From positions 53,190-117,189 of the forward strand of contig JACKJU010000011.1 of NCBI GenBank assembly GCA_020637805.1: 64,000 nucleotides of DNA. Direction: 5' to 3'. The position numbers and the translations under genes are program-made. The notes under the pieces are model-generated. The model saw only the letters and a program-made list of their open reading frames with translations. It did not search any database and was not told the DNA's origin. Shown in pieces: positions 35,698 through 44,755 of the stretch (position 1 is the stretch's first letter; the number at the start of each line of letters is the position of its first letter). The stretch comes from Nitratireductor sp. (GTDB taxonomy: Bacteria; Pseudomonadota; Alphaproteobacteria; Rhizobiales; Rhizobiaceae).

Positions 35698-36350
35698 ATG
35701 AGCGATCAAATGCAACAAGCCAGCCCGCGCCTGGCTGAACCGGCCCCCGACTTCCCAACGCCCCGACTACCGACGGGCAGAAAACATTGAGGCACGATTA
35801 CAGAGGGCAAGTGGCTGATCCTGTTTTCGCACCCGGCCGATTTCACGCCAGTCTGCACCACCGAGTTCATGGGCTTTGCCGCCTGGCAGGAGGATTTCAA
35901 CGCGATGGTAGTCGAGCTTCTGGGCCTGTCGATCGACAGCCACTCGAATCGCTTGCCCTGCGCAACATCAGAACCAGGAAAATCCTGGGCGTCGACATCA
36001 AGTTCCTGATCATCGCTGACCTGTCGATGACCGTGGCCAAGCATCCTATGGCCCTTCGATCTCCAGCCTGGGGCCTAATGACACCTCAGTGCGCGCCACC
36101 TTCATCATCGACCCCGAAGGCGTGCTGCGCGCCATGGTTTATTACCCGATGAATGCCGGCCGCCCGGTCGACGAAATCCACTGCCTCGTGGTGGCGCTGC
36201 AGACCGCCGACGAAACCAGTGCGCGATGCCCGAGAACTGGAAGCTGGGCCAGCCGGTGATCGTCCGCCCGCCACCGCCGAAGGGGCCGAGGCCCGCAGGG
36301 GCGAAGGTGGCATCACGGTCGACTGGTATTTCTCGACGCGTGAACTTTGA
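35698..36350 (+). pseudogene. Decayed 1-Cys peroxiredoxin (AhpC/Prx6 type)
   Basis: AAGGAGAGACAAG precedes an ATG (35698) that opens MSDQMQQASPRLAEPAPDF and soon stops. Further pieces in shifting frames are KWLILFSHPADFTPVCTTEFMGFA with the peroxidatic Cys, LLGLSIDSHS, ILGVDIKFLIIADLSMTVAK, TSVRATFIIDPEGVLRAMVYY, PMNAGRPVDEIHCLVVALQTAD, MPENWKLGQPVIVRPPP and DWYFSTREL at the end. The order and content match a 1-Cys peroxiredoxin of about 215 residues; multiple indels have destroyed the frame. It degraded peroxide in its intact form. Confidence 0.85.
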
Positions 36351-36450
36351 AGTCGTTGGCCCGGTTTCTTTCCGGTCCAGCTCCCCTTCACCTTCCGCAT
36401 TCAGCGACACCACCGCAAAGCCAAACGCGAGCCAGAAAAGGAGATTTACC

Positions 36451-36890
36451 ATGTCAGCAATTCAAAAGAACATCGAAAGCCTCAATACTATCCTGAGGCA
36501 AGATGCTTCGAGCTCTATGTTCAGGCCATGGCTACCACTGGAACGTGCGAAGTCTGCTGAGTGAGTCAGCGCATTCCCAGTTCGAAGAGCAATACATGGC
36601 AATCTCTGGGGGGCACTGGACGAAATGCTGAAGCAGAATCGACGTATACTCGGCGCCCTGCGCCATCGAGTATATGCTGAATTTTATCGCTCTGGGCGGA
36701 GAAGAAGCGGCCTCGGCGCAACCTGCTGGCTGCCATGGTGATTGGCGCTGCCTGAAGCGAATGAAGGCTGGCTGCCACTTGATTGGGTCGATCGTCGCGG
36801 CAGCACCGGAGGCGGAAGGCGTTCCTTGCGCAGGGTTCCTGACGGACCGCCTCGAATGGCTCAGGATCGAATGTGGATGATGTCAAAGTG
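36451..36890 (+). pseudogene. Decayed Dps-type ferritin
   Basis: AAAAGGAG precedes ATG 36451, which opens MSAIQKNIESLNTIL; after frame changes come CFELYVQA, YHWNVRSLL-like, HSQFEEQYMAIS, ALDEMLKQNRRIL, EEAASAQPAG, LIGSIVAAAPEAEGVPCAGFLTDRLEW. The His-x-x-Trp and FEEQY segments mark the Dps ferroxidase region. Several indels make it non-functional. It follows the peroxiredoxin relic by 100 bases on the same strand, so a whole peroxide-defence unit has decayed together. Confidence 0.75.
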
Positions 36891-37292
36891 CCAGAAGTGA
36901 ACGACTACAGTTGCGTGGTGTTGAAGACGAAGGCGTTACCGAGCAGACGTCTCCACGAGTTTCGACTACCATTATCGCCAAAAACCCCAGCGGTTTCAGC
37001 GTTGATCCGGTCAAAACGGTCTTTTTGTCGGTCAGGGCGACCGCAGTGAAATCCGCCACCATGGCAAATGCGAAACCCTTGGCGAAGTGGCGGCAGTCAT
37101 CAGGGTTGCGCCAGAAGAAGCAACCATTCGGCACATCGCTTCCGAATTGGTGATTGCGCCGCGGCCGATCCGCGACCGCAGAATGGTAATCCCATACGTT
37201 TGTCTGAATGTCGGTCAGCCGGGCCGATTGGATGCACCCGTCCACCTTCGCACCAGCTTTTTCGCATAGCCTTCATTAGTTATGCACTGAAT
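36891..37292. other. Unrecognised stretch at the right edge of the pseudogene cluster
   Basis: About 400 bases with short open frames on both strands, none with a ribosome site or a family resemblance I can name. It may be a further relic too worn to identify. Confidence 0.4.
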
Positions 37293-37318
37293 CAAAAACA
37301 GCCGGGCGAATGCCCGGC
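37293..37318 (-). terminator. Terminator after the SRPBCC gene
   Basis: GCCGGGC (37318-37312 on the minus strand) and GCCCGGC with a GAAT-complement loop, followed by TGTTTTTG. It starts 25 bases after the stop codon of the leftward SRPBCC gene. Confidence 0.8.
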
Positions 37319-37343
37319 CATTCCGTTTCCCAAATGAGCGGCA

Positions 37344-37880
37344 CTACGCCTTTATCATCCCCTCATAGTCCGCTTTCAGGCGCAGCCACAGGTCCCAGAA
37401 GCCCTCGGCGGGTTGGCGGTCTTCAAGCTTCGCCTTGAGGATGGCGAGGTGGGCGTGCCATCCCGCGCCGACCATGATGCGCTGGTTGCGGTCCTTCGTG
37501 CGGTGCTGGACGAGGGTGAGGCGAACGTCCTTGCCTTCGGGTTCGAGCAGGAAGGTGACTTCGCCTACATCGCCCCAGGTGAAGCGCAGTTTCCTGAGCG
37601 GGACAACTTCCAGGATCTTGCCGTTCATCGAGTGTTCCTCGCCGAAGCCTTCTGGCCGGGCGCCGGGCGGGTCGGTCAGTTCGTGGTTTCGCCAGGTCAG
37701 TTTGAAACTGCCGTCTTCCACCAGTTCCATCGGTCCGGCGGCCAGCCACTGCTTGCGCTTGTCGCTTTCGGTCAGGTAGGCCCAGACGCGTGCCACGGGG
37801 CCGGGCAGCAACCGCTCGACCCTGAGCGTCGCAGGCTCGATCATCTCGCCATAGGCTTCTGTCTCTTCAACAATACGCAT
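37344..37880 (-). CDS. SRPBCC/AHSA1-like protein
   Basis: 178 residues of the START-like helix-grip fold, AHSA1 subgroup (COG3832). RLLPGPVARVWAYLTESDKRKQWLAAGPMELVEDGSFKLTWRNHEL is the typical ligand-cavity opening, then VVPLRKLRFTWGDVGEVTFLLEPEGKDVRLTLVQHR and GAGWHAHLAILKAKLEDR. It starts five bases after the ArsR gene on the same strand; ArsR-AHSA1 pairs are common, and the partner protein may bind a small hydrophobic ligand. Ligand unknown. Confidence 0.9.
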   Translation of the reverse strand: MRIVEETEAYGEMIEPATLRVERLLPGPVARVWAYLTESDKRKQWLAAGPMELVEDGSFKLTWRNHELTDPPGARPEGFGEEHSMNGKILEVVPLRKLRFTWGDVGEVTFLLEPEGKDVRLTLVQHRTKDRNQRIMVGAGWHAHLAILKAKLEDRQPAEGFWDLWLRLKADYEGMIKA

Positions 37881-37885
37881 GCCGG

Positions 37886-38221
37886 TTACTCCTTTGTCGG
37901 GGCAGGGGGTGATTTCAGGTCTTCTGCGCGCAGGATGTTTTCGAGGACATCGAGGCGGCTGTTCCAGAATTTCTCGTAATGGCCGAGCCAGGCATGGGCG
38001 CTGGCGAGCGGGCCGGGGTCGAGATGGCAGACATGGGTGCGGCCGCGGATCTCGCGGCGGATAAGGCCGGCATTCTCCAGCACCTTGATGTGCTTGGACG
38101 CTGCGGCCAGCGACATGTCGTAAGGCCTGGCAAGGTCGCTGACGGTCTGTTCGCCCAGCGCCAGCGTCGCAAGCATGCCCCTGCGCGTGGCATCGCCCAA
38201 TGCGTGAAAAACGGTGTCCAT
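37886..38221 (-). CDS. ArsR-family transcriptional regulator
   Basis: 111 residues from the ATG ending at 38221 (MDTVFHALGDATRRGMLATLALGEQTVSDLARPYDMSLAAASKHIKVLENAGLI), with GGAG six bases upstream; the GTG at 38245 is less likely. The winged helix is intact, with no Cys cluster for metal sensing, so this belongs to the non-metal ArsR group that pairs with SRPBCC proteins. Autoregulation of the two-gene operon is likely. A TTGGTTGAA-type element (CCACTGGGTTAA / CAACCGGTTGGTTGAA) in the promoter at 38240-38295 might be its site, but I cannot define it. Confidence 0.92.
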   Translation of the reverse strand: MDTVFHALGDATRRGMLATLALGEQTVSDLARPYDMSLAAASKHIKVLENAGLIRREIRGRTHVCHLDPGPLASAHAWLGHYEKFWNSRLDVLENILRAEDLKSPPAPTKE

Positions 38222-38303
38222 CTGCTGCTCCCGATATTCAACCACTGGGTTAAGTATTTACCAGGCGAGAGCAATTGTCAACCGGTTGGTTGAATGATTG
38301 CGC

Positions 38304-38335
38304 AAACGAAAAGCGCCCGGAAGACCGGGCGCTTT
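38304..38335. terminator. Bidirectional terminator after carB
   Basis: AAAGCGCCCGG (38310-38320), loop AAGA, CCGGGCGCTTT (38325-38335): an 11-bp perfect stem. On the minus strand it is followed by TCGTTTG and lies 40 bases after the carB stop codon. Confidence 0.85.
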
Positions 38336-38374
38336 GAAACGATGACGCGGGTAGGGTGTCTGCCGAAGCCGATA

Positions 38375-41300
38375 TCAGGCCGCGAAGTAGCTCTGCAGCG
38401 GCTTGACGTCGAGCTGGCCCTCTTTCAGCGCAATCACCGCCTGGCAGGCGGCGTTGATGCCGTTGACCGTGGTGAAATAGGGCACCTTCATCATCAGCGC
38501 GGCGCGGCGGATCGACTTGGAATCGTGGATCGCCTTTTGCGTGTCCGTGGTGTTGAAGACGATGTGCACCTGGCGGTTGCGGATCGCGTCCTCGATGTGC
38601 GGACGGCCCTCCAGAACCTTGTTGATGCGTTCGACCGGCACGCCGTTTTCCATGAAATGGCGGGCGGTGCCGCCGGTGGCGAGGATCCTGAAACCGGCAT
38701 CGGCGAGCGCCTTGGCAGACTCCAGAACGCGCTCCTTGTCGTCTCCGCGCATGGAGAAGAAGGCGGTACCCTTGACCGGCAGGTTGGTGCCGGCGCCAAG
38801 CTGGGCCTTGGCGAAGGCCAGCGCGTAGTCGGTGTCGAGGCCCATCACCTCGCCGGTGGAGCGCATTTCCGGCCCCAGCAGCGTGTCGACATTGGGGAAG
38901 CGCGCGAACGGGAAGACGGCTTCCTTGATGGCGATGTGGCTCAATGTGCGTGCGTTGGCGGTGCCGCCATAGGCATTGGCTGCATCATCCAGCTTCTCGC
39001 CAGCCATGATGCGCGCGGCGATCTTGGCGATCGGGCGGCCCACGGTCTTGGCAACGAAGGGCACCGTGCGCGAGGCGCGCGGGTTGACCTCGAGAATGTA
39101 GATCTCGCCGTCCATGATGGCGTACTGCACGTTCATCAGGCCGCCGACATGCAGTTCCCTGGCAAGCAGGATCGACTGGCGCTCCAGTTCGTCCAGCATC
39201 TCGGCAGAAAGCGTGTGGGTGGGCAGCGAGCAGGCGCTGTCGCCCGAGTGGATGCCCGCTTCCTCGATATGCTCCATGATTCCCGCCACGAAGACGTTTT
39301 CGCCGTCGCAGAGGCAGTCGACATCGAGCTCGGTGGCGTTCGGCAGGTAGCCGTCGAACAGCAGCGGGTTCTTGCCGAGCAGGGTGTTGATCTGGCCGGT
39401 CTTGTCGTTCGGGTAGCGCGCCTTGATGTCTTCGGGCACGAGGCCCGGCACGGTGTCGAGGAGGTAGGAGGAAAGCCCGGCCTCGTCGGCGATGATCTGC
39501 ATGGCACGGCCGCCCAGCACGTAGGAGGGGCGAACGACCAGCGGGTAACCGAGTTCGTTGGCGATCAGGCGGGCCTGCTCGACGGAAAACGCGATCCCGT
39601 TCTTCGGCTGGCGCAGTTTCAGGCGGTGCAGCAGCTTCTGGAAGCGGTCGCGGTCTTCCGCCAGGTCGATGGCGTCGGGCGAGGTGCCGAGGATCGGGAT
39701 GCCCGCTTCCTCCAGCCCGCTTGCAAGCTTCAGCGGGGTCTGGCCGCCGAACTGCACGATGACACCGTGCAGGGTGCCCTTCGACTGTTCAAGGCGCAGG
39801 ATTTCAAGCACGTCTTCCACCGTCAGCGGCTCGAAATAGAGCCGGTCGGACGTGTCGTAGTCGGTGGAGACGGTTTCCGGGTTGCAGTTGATCATGATCG
39901 ACTCATAGCCGGCGTCGGCCAGCGCGAAGGCGGCATGGCAGCAGCAATAGTCGAACTCGATGCCCTGGCCGATACGGTTCGGGCCGCCGCCAAGGATGAC
40001 AACCTTCTTGCGGTCGGAGACCTCCGCCTCGTTGACGAGCGCTCCGGCAAACGGAACTTCGTAGGTCGAATACATGTAGGCGGTGGGCGACGCGAACTCG
40101 GCAGCACAGGTATCGATGCGCTTGTAGACCGGATGCACGTCGAGCGCATCGCGGGCATCGGAGATCGCCCGTGCGTCGGTACCGGTCAGCGAGCCAAGGC
40201 GGGCATCGGAAAAGCCCATGGATTTGAGCATGCGCAGGTTCACCGCGTCCTGGGGCAGGCCGTGTTCGCGGACGCGCGCTTCCATGGCGATGATCGCCTC
40301 GATCTGCTCGAGGAACCACGGATCGATCTTGCAGGCATCGTGGATCTGGTCGACGGTCCAGCCTTCGCGGAAGGCCTGGGCCACCATGCGCAGGCGGTCA
40401 GGCGTCGGGCGGCCAAGGGCAGCCGAGATCGCGTTGCGGTCGTCGCCCTGGCCAATGCCGGGAATGTCGATTTCGTCTAGGCCGGTCAGCCCGGTTTCGA
40501 GGCCGCGCAGCGCCTTCTGCAGCGATTCGGGGAAGGTGCGGCCAATGGCCATGACCTCGCCGACCGATTTCATCGCGGTGGTCAGCACCGGCTCGGCGCC
40601 GGGGAATTTCTCGAAGGTGAAGCGCGGGATCTTGGTGACGACATAGTCGATCGAGGGTTCGAACGAGGCAGGGGTCGCGCCGCCCGTGATGTCGTTTTCC
40701 AGTTCGTCCAGCGTGTAGCCCACGGCAAGGCGGGCCGCGACCTTGGCAATCGGGAAACCGGTGGCCTTGGACGCGAGCGCGGATGAGCGCGAAACGCGCG
40801 GGTTCATCTCGATGACGACGAGGCGGCCATCCTTCGGATTGACGGCGAACTGCACGTTGGAACCGCCGGTCTCGACGCCGATCTCGCGCAATACCGCGAT
40901 CGATGCGTTACGCATGATCTGGTATTCCTTGTCGGTCAGTGTCAGCGCCGGGGCAACGGTGATGGAATCGCCCGTGTGGACACCCATCGGGTCGATGTTC
41001 TCGATGGAGCAGACGATGATGCAGTTGTCCGCCCTGTCGCGGACGACCTCCATCTCGAATTCTTTCCAGCCGAGCACCGATTCCTCGATCAGCACTTCGG
41101 TGGTGGGGGAGGCGTCGAGGCCGCCCTCGACGATCTCGAAGAACTCGGACTTGTTGTAGGCGATGCCGCCGCCGGTGCCGCCCAGCGTGAAGGACGGGCG
41201 GATGATTGCCGGCAGGCCGACGTCTGACAGCGCGTCGGAGGCAATGGCCATGGCGTGCGCGATGTAGCGTTCCTTGCGACTGCTTTCGCCACCCTGCCAC

Positions 41301-41884
41301 TCGCGTTCGAAGGCGGCCAAAGCCTGGTCGCGTTCGGGACCAGCCGGAAGGGCGGCCTTGATTTCATCGATCCTGGCGCGGTGGGTCTGGCGATCCTGCT
41401 CCTTGATCTCGGTTGCATTGGCGAGCTTGGAACGCGGCGTTTCAAGTCCGATCTTCTCCATCGCCTCGCGGAACAGCTTGCGGTCCTCGGCCTTGTCGAT
41501 GGCCTTGGCATCGGCACCGATCATCTCGACGTCGAACTTGTCGAGGACGCCCATCTGCTTGAGCGACAGGGCACAGTTGAGCGCGGTCTGGCCGCCCATG
41601 GTGGGCAGGACGACGAGCTTGTCGTTGGGCCGCTCGGTGCGCTCTTTCTCGATGATCCTGGCAACGACATCCGGCGTGATCGGCTCGATATAGGTTGCAT
41701 GGGCGAGATCGGGGTCGGTCATGATCGTCGCCGGGTTCGAGTTGACCAGGATGATGCGGTAGCCCTCGGCCTTCAAAGCCTTGCAGGCCTGGGTTCCGGA
41801 ATAGTCGAACTCGCAGGCCTGGCCGATGATGATGGGGCCGGCCCCGATGATGAGGATGGAATTGATGTCTGTTCTTTTCGGCAT
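38375..41884 (-). CDS. carB: Carbamoyl-phosphate synthase large subunit
   Basis: Makes carbamoyl phosphate from bicarbonate, ammonia (from CarA) and two ATP, for pyrimidines and arginine. 1169 residues, the long rhizobial form. It starts MPKRTDINSILIIGAGPIIIGQACEFDYSGTQACKAL; the two homologous ATP-grasp halves are seen in IIRPSFTLGGTGGGIAYN and LVVRPSYVLGGRAMQII, and ILGGGPNRIGQGIEFDYCC opens the second half. The C-terminal 150 residues (AFFSMRGDDKERVLESAKALADAGFRILATGGTARHF) are the allosteric MGS-like domain. carA lies 6 kb away and is convergent in position but on the same strand, with seven genes between. Confidence 0.97.
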   Translation of the reverse strand: MPKRTDINSILIIGAGPIIIGQACEFDYSGTQACKALKAEGYRIILVNSNPATIMTDPDLAHATYIEPITPDVVARIIEKERTERPNDKLVVLPTMGGQTALNCALSLKQMGVLDKFDVEMIGADAKAIDKAEDRKLFREAMEKIGLETPRSKLANATEIKEQDRQTHRARIDEIKAALPAGPERDQALAAFEREWQGGESSRKERYIAHAMAIASDALSDVGLPAIIRPSFTLGGTGGGIAYNKSEFFEIVEGGLDASPTTEVLIEESVLGWKEFEMEVVRDRADNCIIVCSIENIDPMGVHTGDSITVAPALTLTDKEYQIMRNASIAVLREIGVETGGSNVQFAVNPKDGRLVVIEMNPRVSRSSALASKATGFPIAKVAARLAVGYTLDELENDITGGATPASFEPSIDYVVTKIPRFTFEKFPGAEPVLTTAMKSVGEVMAIGRTFPESLQKALRGLETGLTGLDEIDIPGIGQGDDRNAISAALGRPTPDRLRMVAQAFREGWTVDQIHDACKIDPWFLEQIEAIIAMEARVREHGLPQDAVNLRMLKSMGFSDARLGSLTGTDARAISDARDALDVHPVYKRIDTCAAEFASPTAYMYSTYEVPFAGALVNEAEVSDRKKVVILGGGPNRIGQGIEFDYCCCHAAFALADAGYESIMINCNPETVSTDYDTSDRLYFEPLTVEDVLEILRLEQSKGTLHGVIVQFGGQTPLKLASGLEEAGIPILGTSPDAIDLAEDRDRFQKLLHRLKLRQPKNGIAFSVEQARLIANELGYPLVVRPSYVLGGRAMQIIADEAGLSSYLLDTVPGLVPEDIKARYPNDKTGQINTLLGKNPLLFDGYLPNATELDVDCLCDGENVFVAGIMEHIEEAGIHSGDSACSLPTHTLSAEMLDELERQSILLARELHVGGLMNVQYAIMDGEIYILEVNPRASRTVPFVAKTVGRPIAKIAARIMAGEKLDDAANAYGGTANARTLSHIAIKEAVFPFARFPNVDTLLGPEMRSTGEVMGLDTDYALAFAKAQLGAGTNLPVKGTAFFSMRGDDKERVLESAKALADAGFRILATGGTARHFMENGVPVERINKVLEGRPHIEDAIRNRQVHIVFNTTDTQKAIHDSKSIRRAALMMKVPYFTTVNGINAACQAVIALKEGQLDVKPLQSYFAA

Positions 41885-42031
41885 GGGTCCGTCCGGTAAG
41901 GCGTCTCTTCATCTGCCTGCGACAAAAGCCGGGCAGCATGGCTGTCCGGTATGGAGATGAATCCTCTGTCAGGCTAGGCCTGCCTTATAGGGTAAAGGCA
42001 GCGGCCATGTAACCCCGCAAAACACGAAAAT

Positions 42032-42904
42032 TCACGGGTTTTGCAGGGGAGTATTTCCTGAGGGCCGCTGGCCTGCTTGCTTCGCCGCGAGATGTTGGCG
42101 CACGCTGGACAAATAGGTGCGTGAAACAGGGATTCTCGTTCCGTCACCGAGAACAAGGACAGGTTTGCCATCGCGCCGCTCCAGGCGGTCAAGATGTGCA
42201 TCTGCCACCCACCAGGACCGGTGCACGCGCAGGCCTTGAATTCCCTGAAGTTCTTCTTCTGCATCGGTGAGGCGCATCAGTACCATCTCGCTCCCTCGAA
42301 GCGTCACAGCGCGCACGTAGTGGTCTTGTGCCTGAAGTGAAACGAGATCGTTGCCCAATTCCAGGGGTAGACGTTGGAGGAAACGGATATTTCGCCGCAA
42401 GTTTGCAGGTGGAGAGGAGTTCGCCAATTGCGGTTCATCTTTCCCGGAACGCTCATCTCCGTGAGAGCCGTAGGAGGAACCGATGAGGTGGAAAATCACG
42501 GAAATGCCCACGGTGACAGGCGTAGTGTAGGAGAATAATCTAGCCAGATATGCCGGCGTGTAAGCCTCAGGTGGATTGCTGAAGAGGTTCCACAAGCTGA
42601 CAACCACTGCGACCGGAATTCCCGCGAGTGCCCCCGCGACAAATCTCGCCAGCAATGCCGGAGCTTTTATCGTCTCAAGCGTCAACGAAACGCACATGAT
42701 GAAGCCGAAGCCAACTGGCGCTGTTAGCAGAACGATTCCCGCCCAGTAAACCAGGCGTGGGGCAAATTCCAGTTCCCCGATCGTCCCGAAGGGACCCATT
42801 GCCGTCAGCATCCCAACGGTTGCTGCCAAACCTATCCAGGTGCGGGGGCTGGAAAACAGCTGATGCATTTCACGAAGCGTGGATTGCACAGGTGTCGAAT
42901 TCAC
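42032..42904 (-). CDS. Membrane-anchored LytTR DNA-binding protein
   Basis: 290 residues from a GTG ending at 42904, chosen because GGAG stands six bases upstream; an ATG start at 42868 or the longer frame to 43072 are alternatives. Four hydrophobic helices (WIGLAATVGMLTAMGPFG, LVYWAGIVLLTAPVGFGFIM, ARFVAGALAGIPVAVVVSLW, TTPVTVGISVIFHLIG) are followed by a LytTR domain: FLQRLPLELGNDLVSLQAQDHYVRAVTLRGSEMVLMRL and VHRSWWVADAHLDRL. No receiver or kinase is present, so regulation must pass through the membrane part or a partner. It is divergent from a DUF2306 membrane protein gene, a plausible partner or target. Confidence 0.88.
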   Translation of the reverse strand: MNSTPVQSTLREMHQLFSSPRTWIGLAATVGMLTAMGPFGTIGELEFAPRLVYWAGIVLLTAPVGFGFIMCVSLTLETIKAPALLARFVAGALAGIPVAVVVSLWNLFSNPPEAYTPAYLARLFSYTTPVTVGISVIFHLIGSSYGSHGDERSGKDEPQLANSSPPANLRRNIRFLQRLPLELGNDLVSLQAQDHYVRAVTLRGSEMVLMRLTDAEEELQGIQGLRVHRSWWVADAHLDRLERRDGKPVLVLGDGTRIPVSRTYLSSVRQHLAAKQAGQRPSGNTPLQNP

Positions 42905-43049
42905 GAATTTCTCCAAACGTTCCACGGACTTGCGATGGCGAACATGAGCTTGATGCCGTTTTAGTCTGAGCAGTCGAAAAGACAAGACGGCGGACCGGTT
43001 CTTGACTCCGTCAAGCTCCCTTCGTTTCGGACATGCAAGGAACTCGAAA

Positions 43050-43541
43050 ATGAATTTCTCACCATTCTTCAATGCAACTCCGGTTATTCAGATCCACATG
43101 ATAACTGCGATCGCGGCGTTTTTTCTTGGCGCGGCCGTCCTGTGGCGCCGCAAGGGCGGATTGGGTCACCGGGTCGCCGGATATATGTGGGTAGCACTAA
43201 TGCTGATTACCTCATTCAGCGCCTTCTTCATTCACGAGATACGCATGTGGGGCGAGTGGAGTCCGATCCACTTGCTTGCAGTATCAGTTCCATTGGCATT
43301 GATCTTTGCCATCCATGCCGCGAGGAAGCGCAAGTTGAACCTTCACAGAAGGATCATGCAGAGAACCTATCTGGGTGGAATGATTATTGCCGGCGGTTTT
43401 ACCTTCCTGCCCGGCAGGCTCAACTACCGGATCCTTTTCAGCGATGGTGGCGGCAGCGCAGTACACATACTCTGGTTGATGCCATTGTTTCTCGGTCTTG
43501 CCGGTTTCGTCCTTTTGTCCCGCCGTAACGCAGTGCATTGA
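43050..43541 (+). CDS. DUF2306 membrane protein
   Basis: 163 residues from ATG 43050 (MNFSPFFNATPVIQIHMITAIAAFFLGAAVLWRRKG), with AAGGA nine bases upstream. Four TM helices; the conserved His residues of DUF2306 occur in IQIHMI, FIHEI, NLHRRIMQ and AVHILW, suggesting haem or metal binding within the membrane. It is divergent from the LytTR gene, with CTTGAC-TCC-GTCAAG (43001-43015) in the shared promoter region. Function unknown; a link to the LytTR regulator is inferred from position only. Confidence 0.85.
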   Translation: MNFSPFFNATPVIQIHMITAIAAFFLGAAVLWRRKGGLGHRVAGYMWVALMLITSFSAFFIHEIRMWGEWSPIHLLAVSVPLALIFAIHAARKRKLNLHRRIMQRTYLGGMIIAGGFTFLPGRLNYRILFSDGGGSAVHILWLMPLFLGLAGFVLLSRRNAVH

Positions 43542-43762
43542 TTTTTGCCTGTCGGATGGCAATCACGTGCCAGGTCAACCACGCGAGTGATGCTGAGGTT
43601 TACGGTGAATGCTTCGGGGGCGGTGGTGACAAGTGGGGGAACAAACTGTCATTTGCAATCGTTTGCGGATGTGCATAGTAATCGCGTCCGTTTTCATTCC
43701 CTAGCGGCAAGATGTTGGATCGCATTCGGGAAGGGCATCAGGGTCAATCCGGAGAAATCGAC

Positions 43763-44722
43763 ATGCGCTGGCAGGGAAGACGCCGTAGCACCAATGTAAA
43801 CGACATGCGCGGCAGAAGCGGCGGAGGCGGAATGTTCCGCATTCCTTCCGGGGGCGGCGGCGGATTTCGCATTCCTTCAGGTGGCCAGGTAAGACCGGCA
43901 CGCTCCGGCGGTTTTGGCTGCGGAACGCTCATTGTCATCGGTGTTGTGCTTTGGCTCCTGGGCCTCAATCCGCTGACGATTCTCGGACAGCTCGCCGGTG
44001 GCGGGCTGAACGGCGGTCTTGGTCCGTCGATCTCGCCGCAGAACACGCCTGAGGTCAACCGGCAGACTGGCACGAACGGCAACCAGGACGAGATGAAGCA
44101 GTTCGTCGAGGTCGTCGTGGCATCGAACGAGGACATCTGGACGAAGATCTTCAGCCAGTACGGCAAGCAATTGCCGCTTCCCGAACTCAATATCTTTTCC
44201 GGGCAGGTCCGTTCGGCCTGCGGACTGGCATCTTCTGCTTCCGGGCCGTTCTATTGCCCCGGAGATTCGCACATCTATATCGACCTGGCATTCTACAACA
44301 CGCTTTCGCGGCAGTTCGGCGCAACGGGTGATTTCGCCTATGCCTACGTGGTGTCGCACGAATACGGGCACCACATTCAGAACGTCATCGGTGTGCTGCC
44401 GCAGTTCAACCGCATGCGCCAGACGATGGGCAAACTGGACGTGAACCGTACATCGGTGAAGGTGGAATTGCAGGCAGATTGCTTCGCCGGGGTCTGGGGG
44501 CACTATGTGGCCCAGGAAGGCTGGCTGGAAGAGGGCGACCTGATGGAAGCGCTCAACGCTGCCGAGAAAATTGGCGATGATGCCATCCAGCGCAAGACGC
44601 AGGGCTACGTGGTGCCGGATTCCTTCAACCACGGTACTTCCGACCAGCGCCGCTTCTGGTTCAAGCGCGGCTTCGACAGCGGCCGGCTGGAATCCTGCGA
44701 TACCTTCAACGCCGACATCTAG
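43763..44722 (+). CDS. Neutral zinc metallopeptidase (YpfJ family)
   Basis: 319 residues from ATG 43763, GGAG eight bases upstream. The N-terminus is basic and Gly-rich (MRWQGRRRSTNVNDMRGRSGGGG) with two FRIPSGG repeats, then one TM helix (GCGTLIVIGVVLWLLGLNPLTIL). The catalytic domain has ACGLASSASGPFYCPGDSHIYIDLAF, the HEYGHHIQ zinc motif and a downstream ELQADCFAGVWGHY with the third ligand. The family is a predicted membrane-anchored periplasmic metalloprotease of unknown substrate. The DUF2937 gene follows after 33 bases. Confidence 0.92.
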   Translation: MRWQGRRRSTNVNDMRGRSGGGGMFRIPSGGGGGFRIPSGGQVRPARSGGFGCGTLIVIGVVLWLLGLNPLTILGQLAGGGLNGGLGPSISPQNTPEVNRQTGTNGNQDEMKQFVEVVVASNEDIWTKIFSQYGKQLPLPELNIFSGQVRSACGLASSASGPFYCPGDSHIYIDLAFYNTLSRQFGATGDFAYAYVVSHEYGHHIQNVIGVLPQFNRMRQTMGKLDVNRTSVKVELQADCFAGVWGHYVAQEGWLEEGDLMEALNAAEKIGDDAIQRKTQGYVVPDSFNHGTSDQRRFWFKRGFDSGRLESCDTFNADI

Positions 44723-44755
44723 GTCATGGCCTGAGGTCAGGAAGCCGCTCCGGTC

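Noticed and set aside
38294..40480. 728-codon open frame on the plus strand
   Set aside because: Lies wholly antisense to carB; its composition (long Val/Gly/Asp/His runs) is the usual mirror of a GC-rich gene and no family is recognisable.
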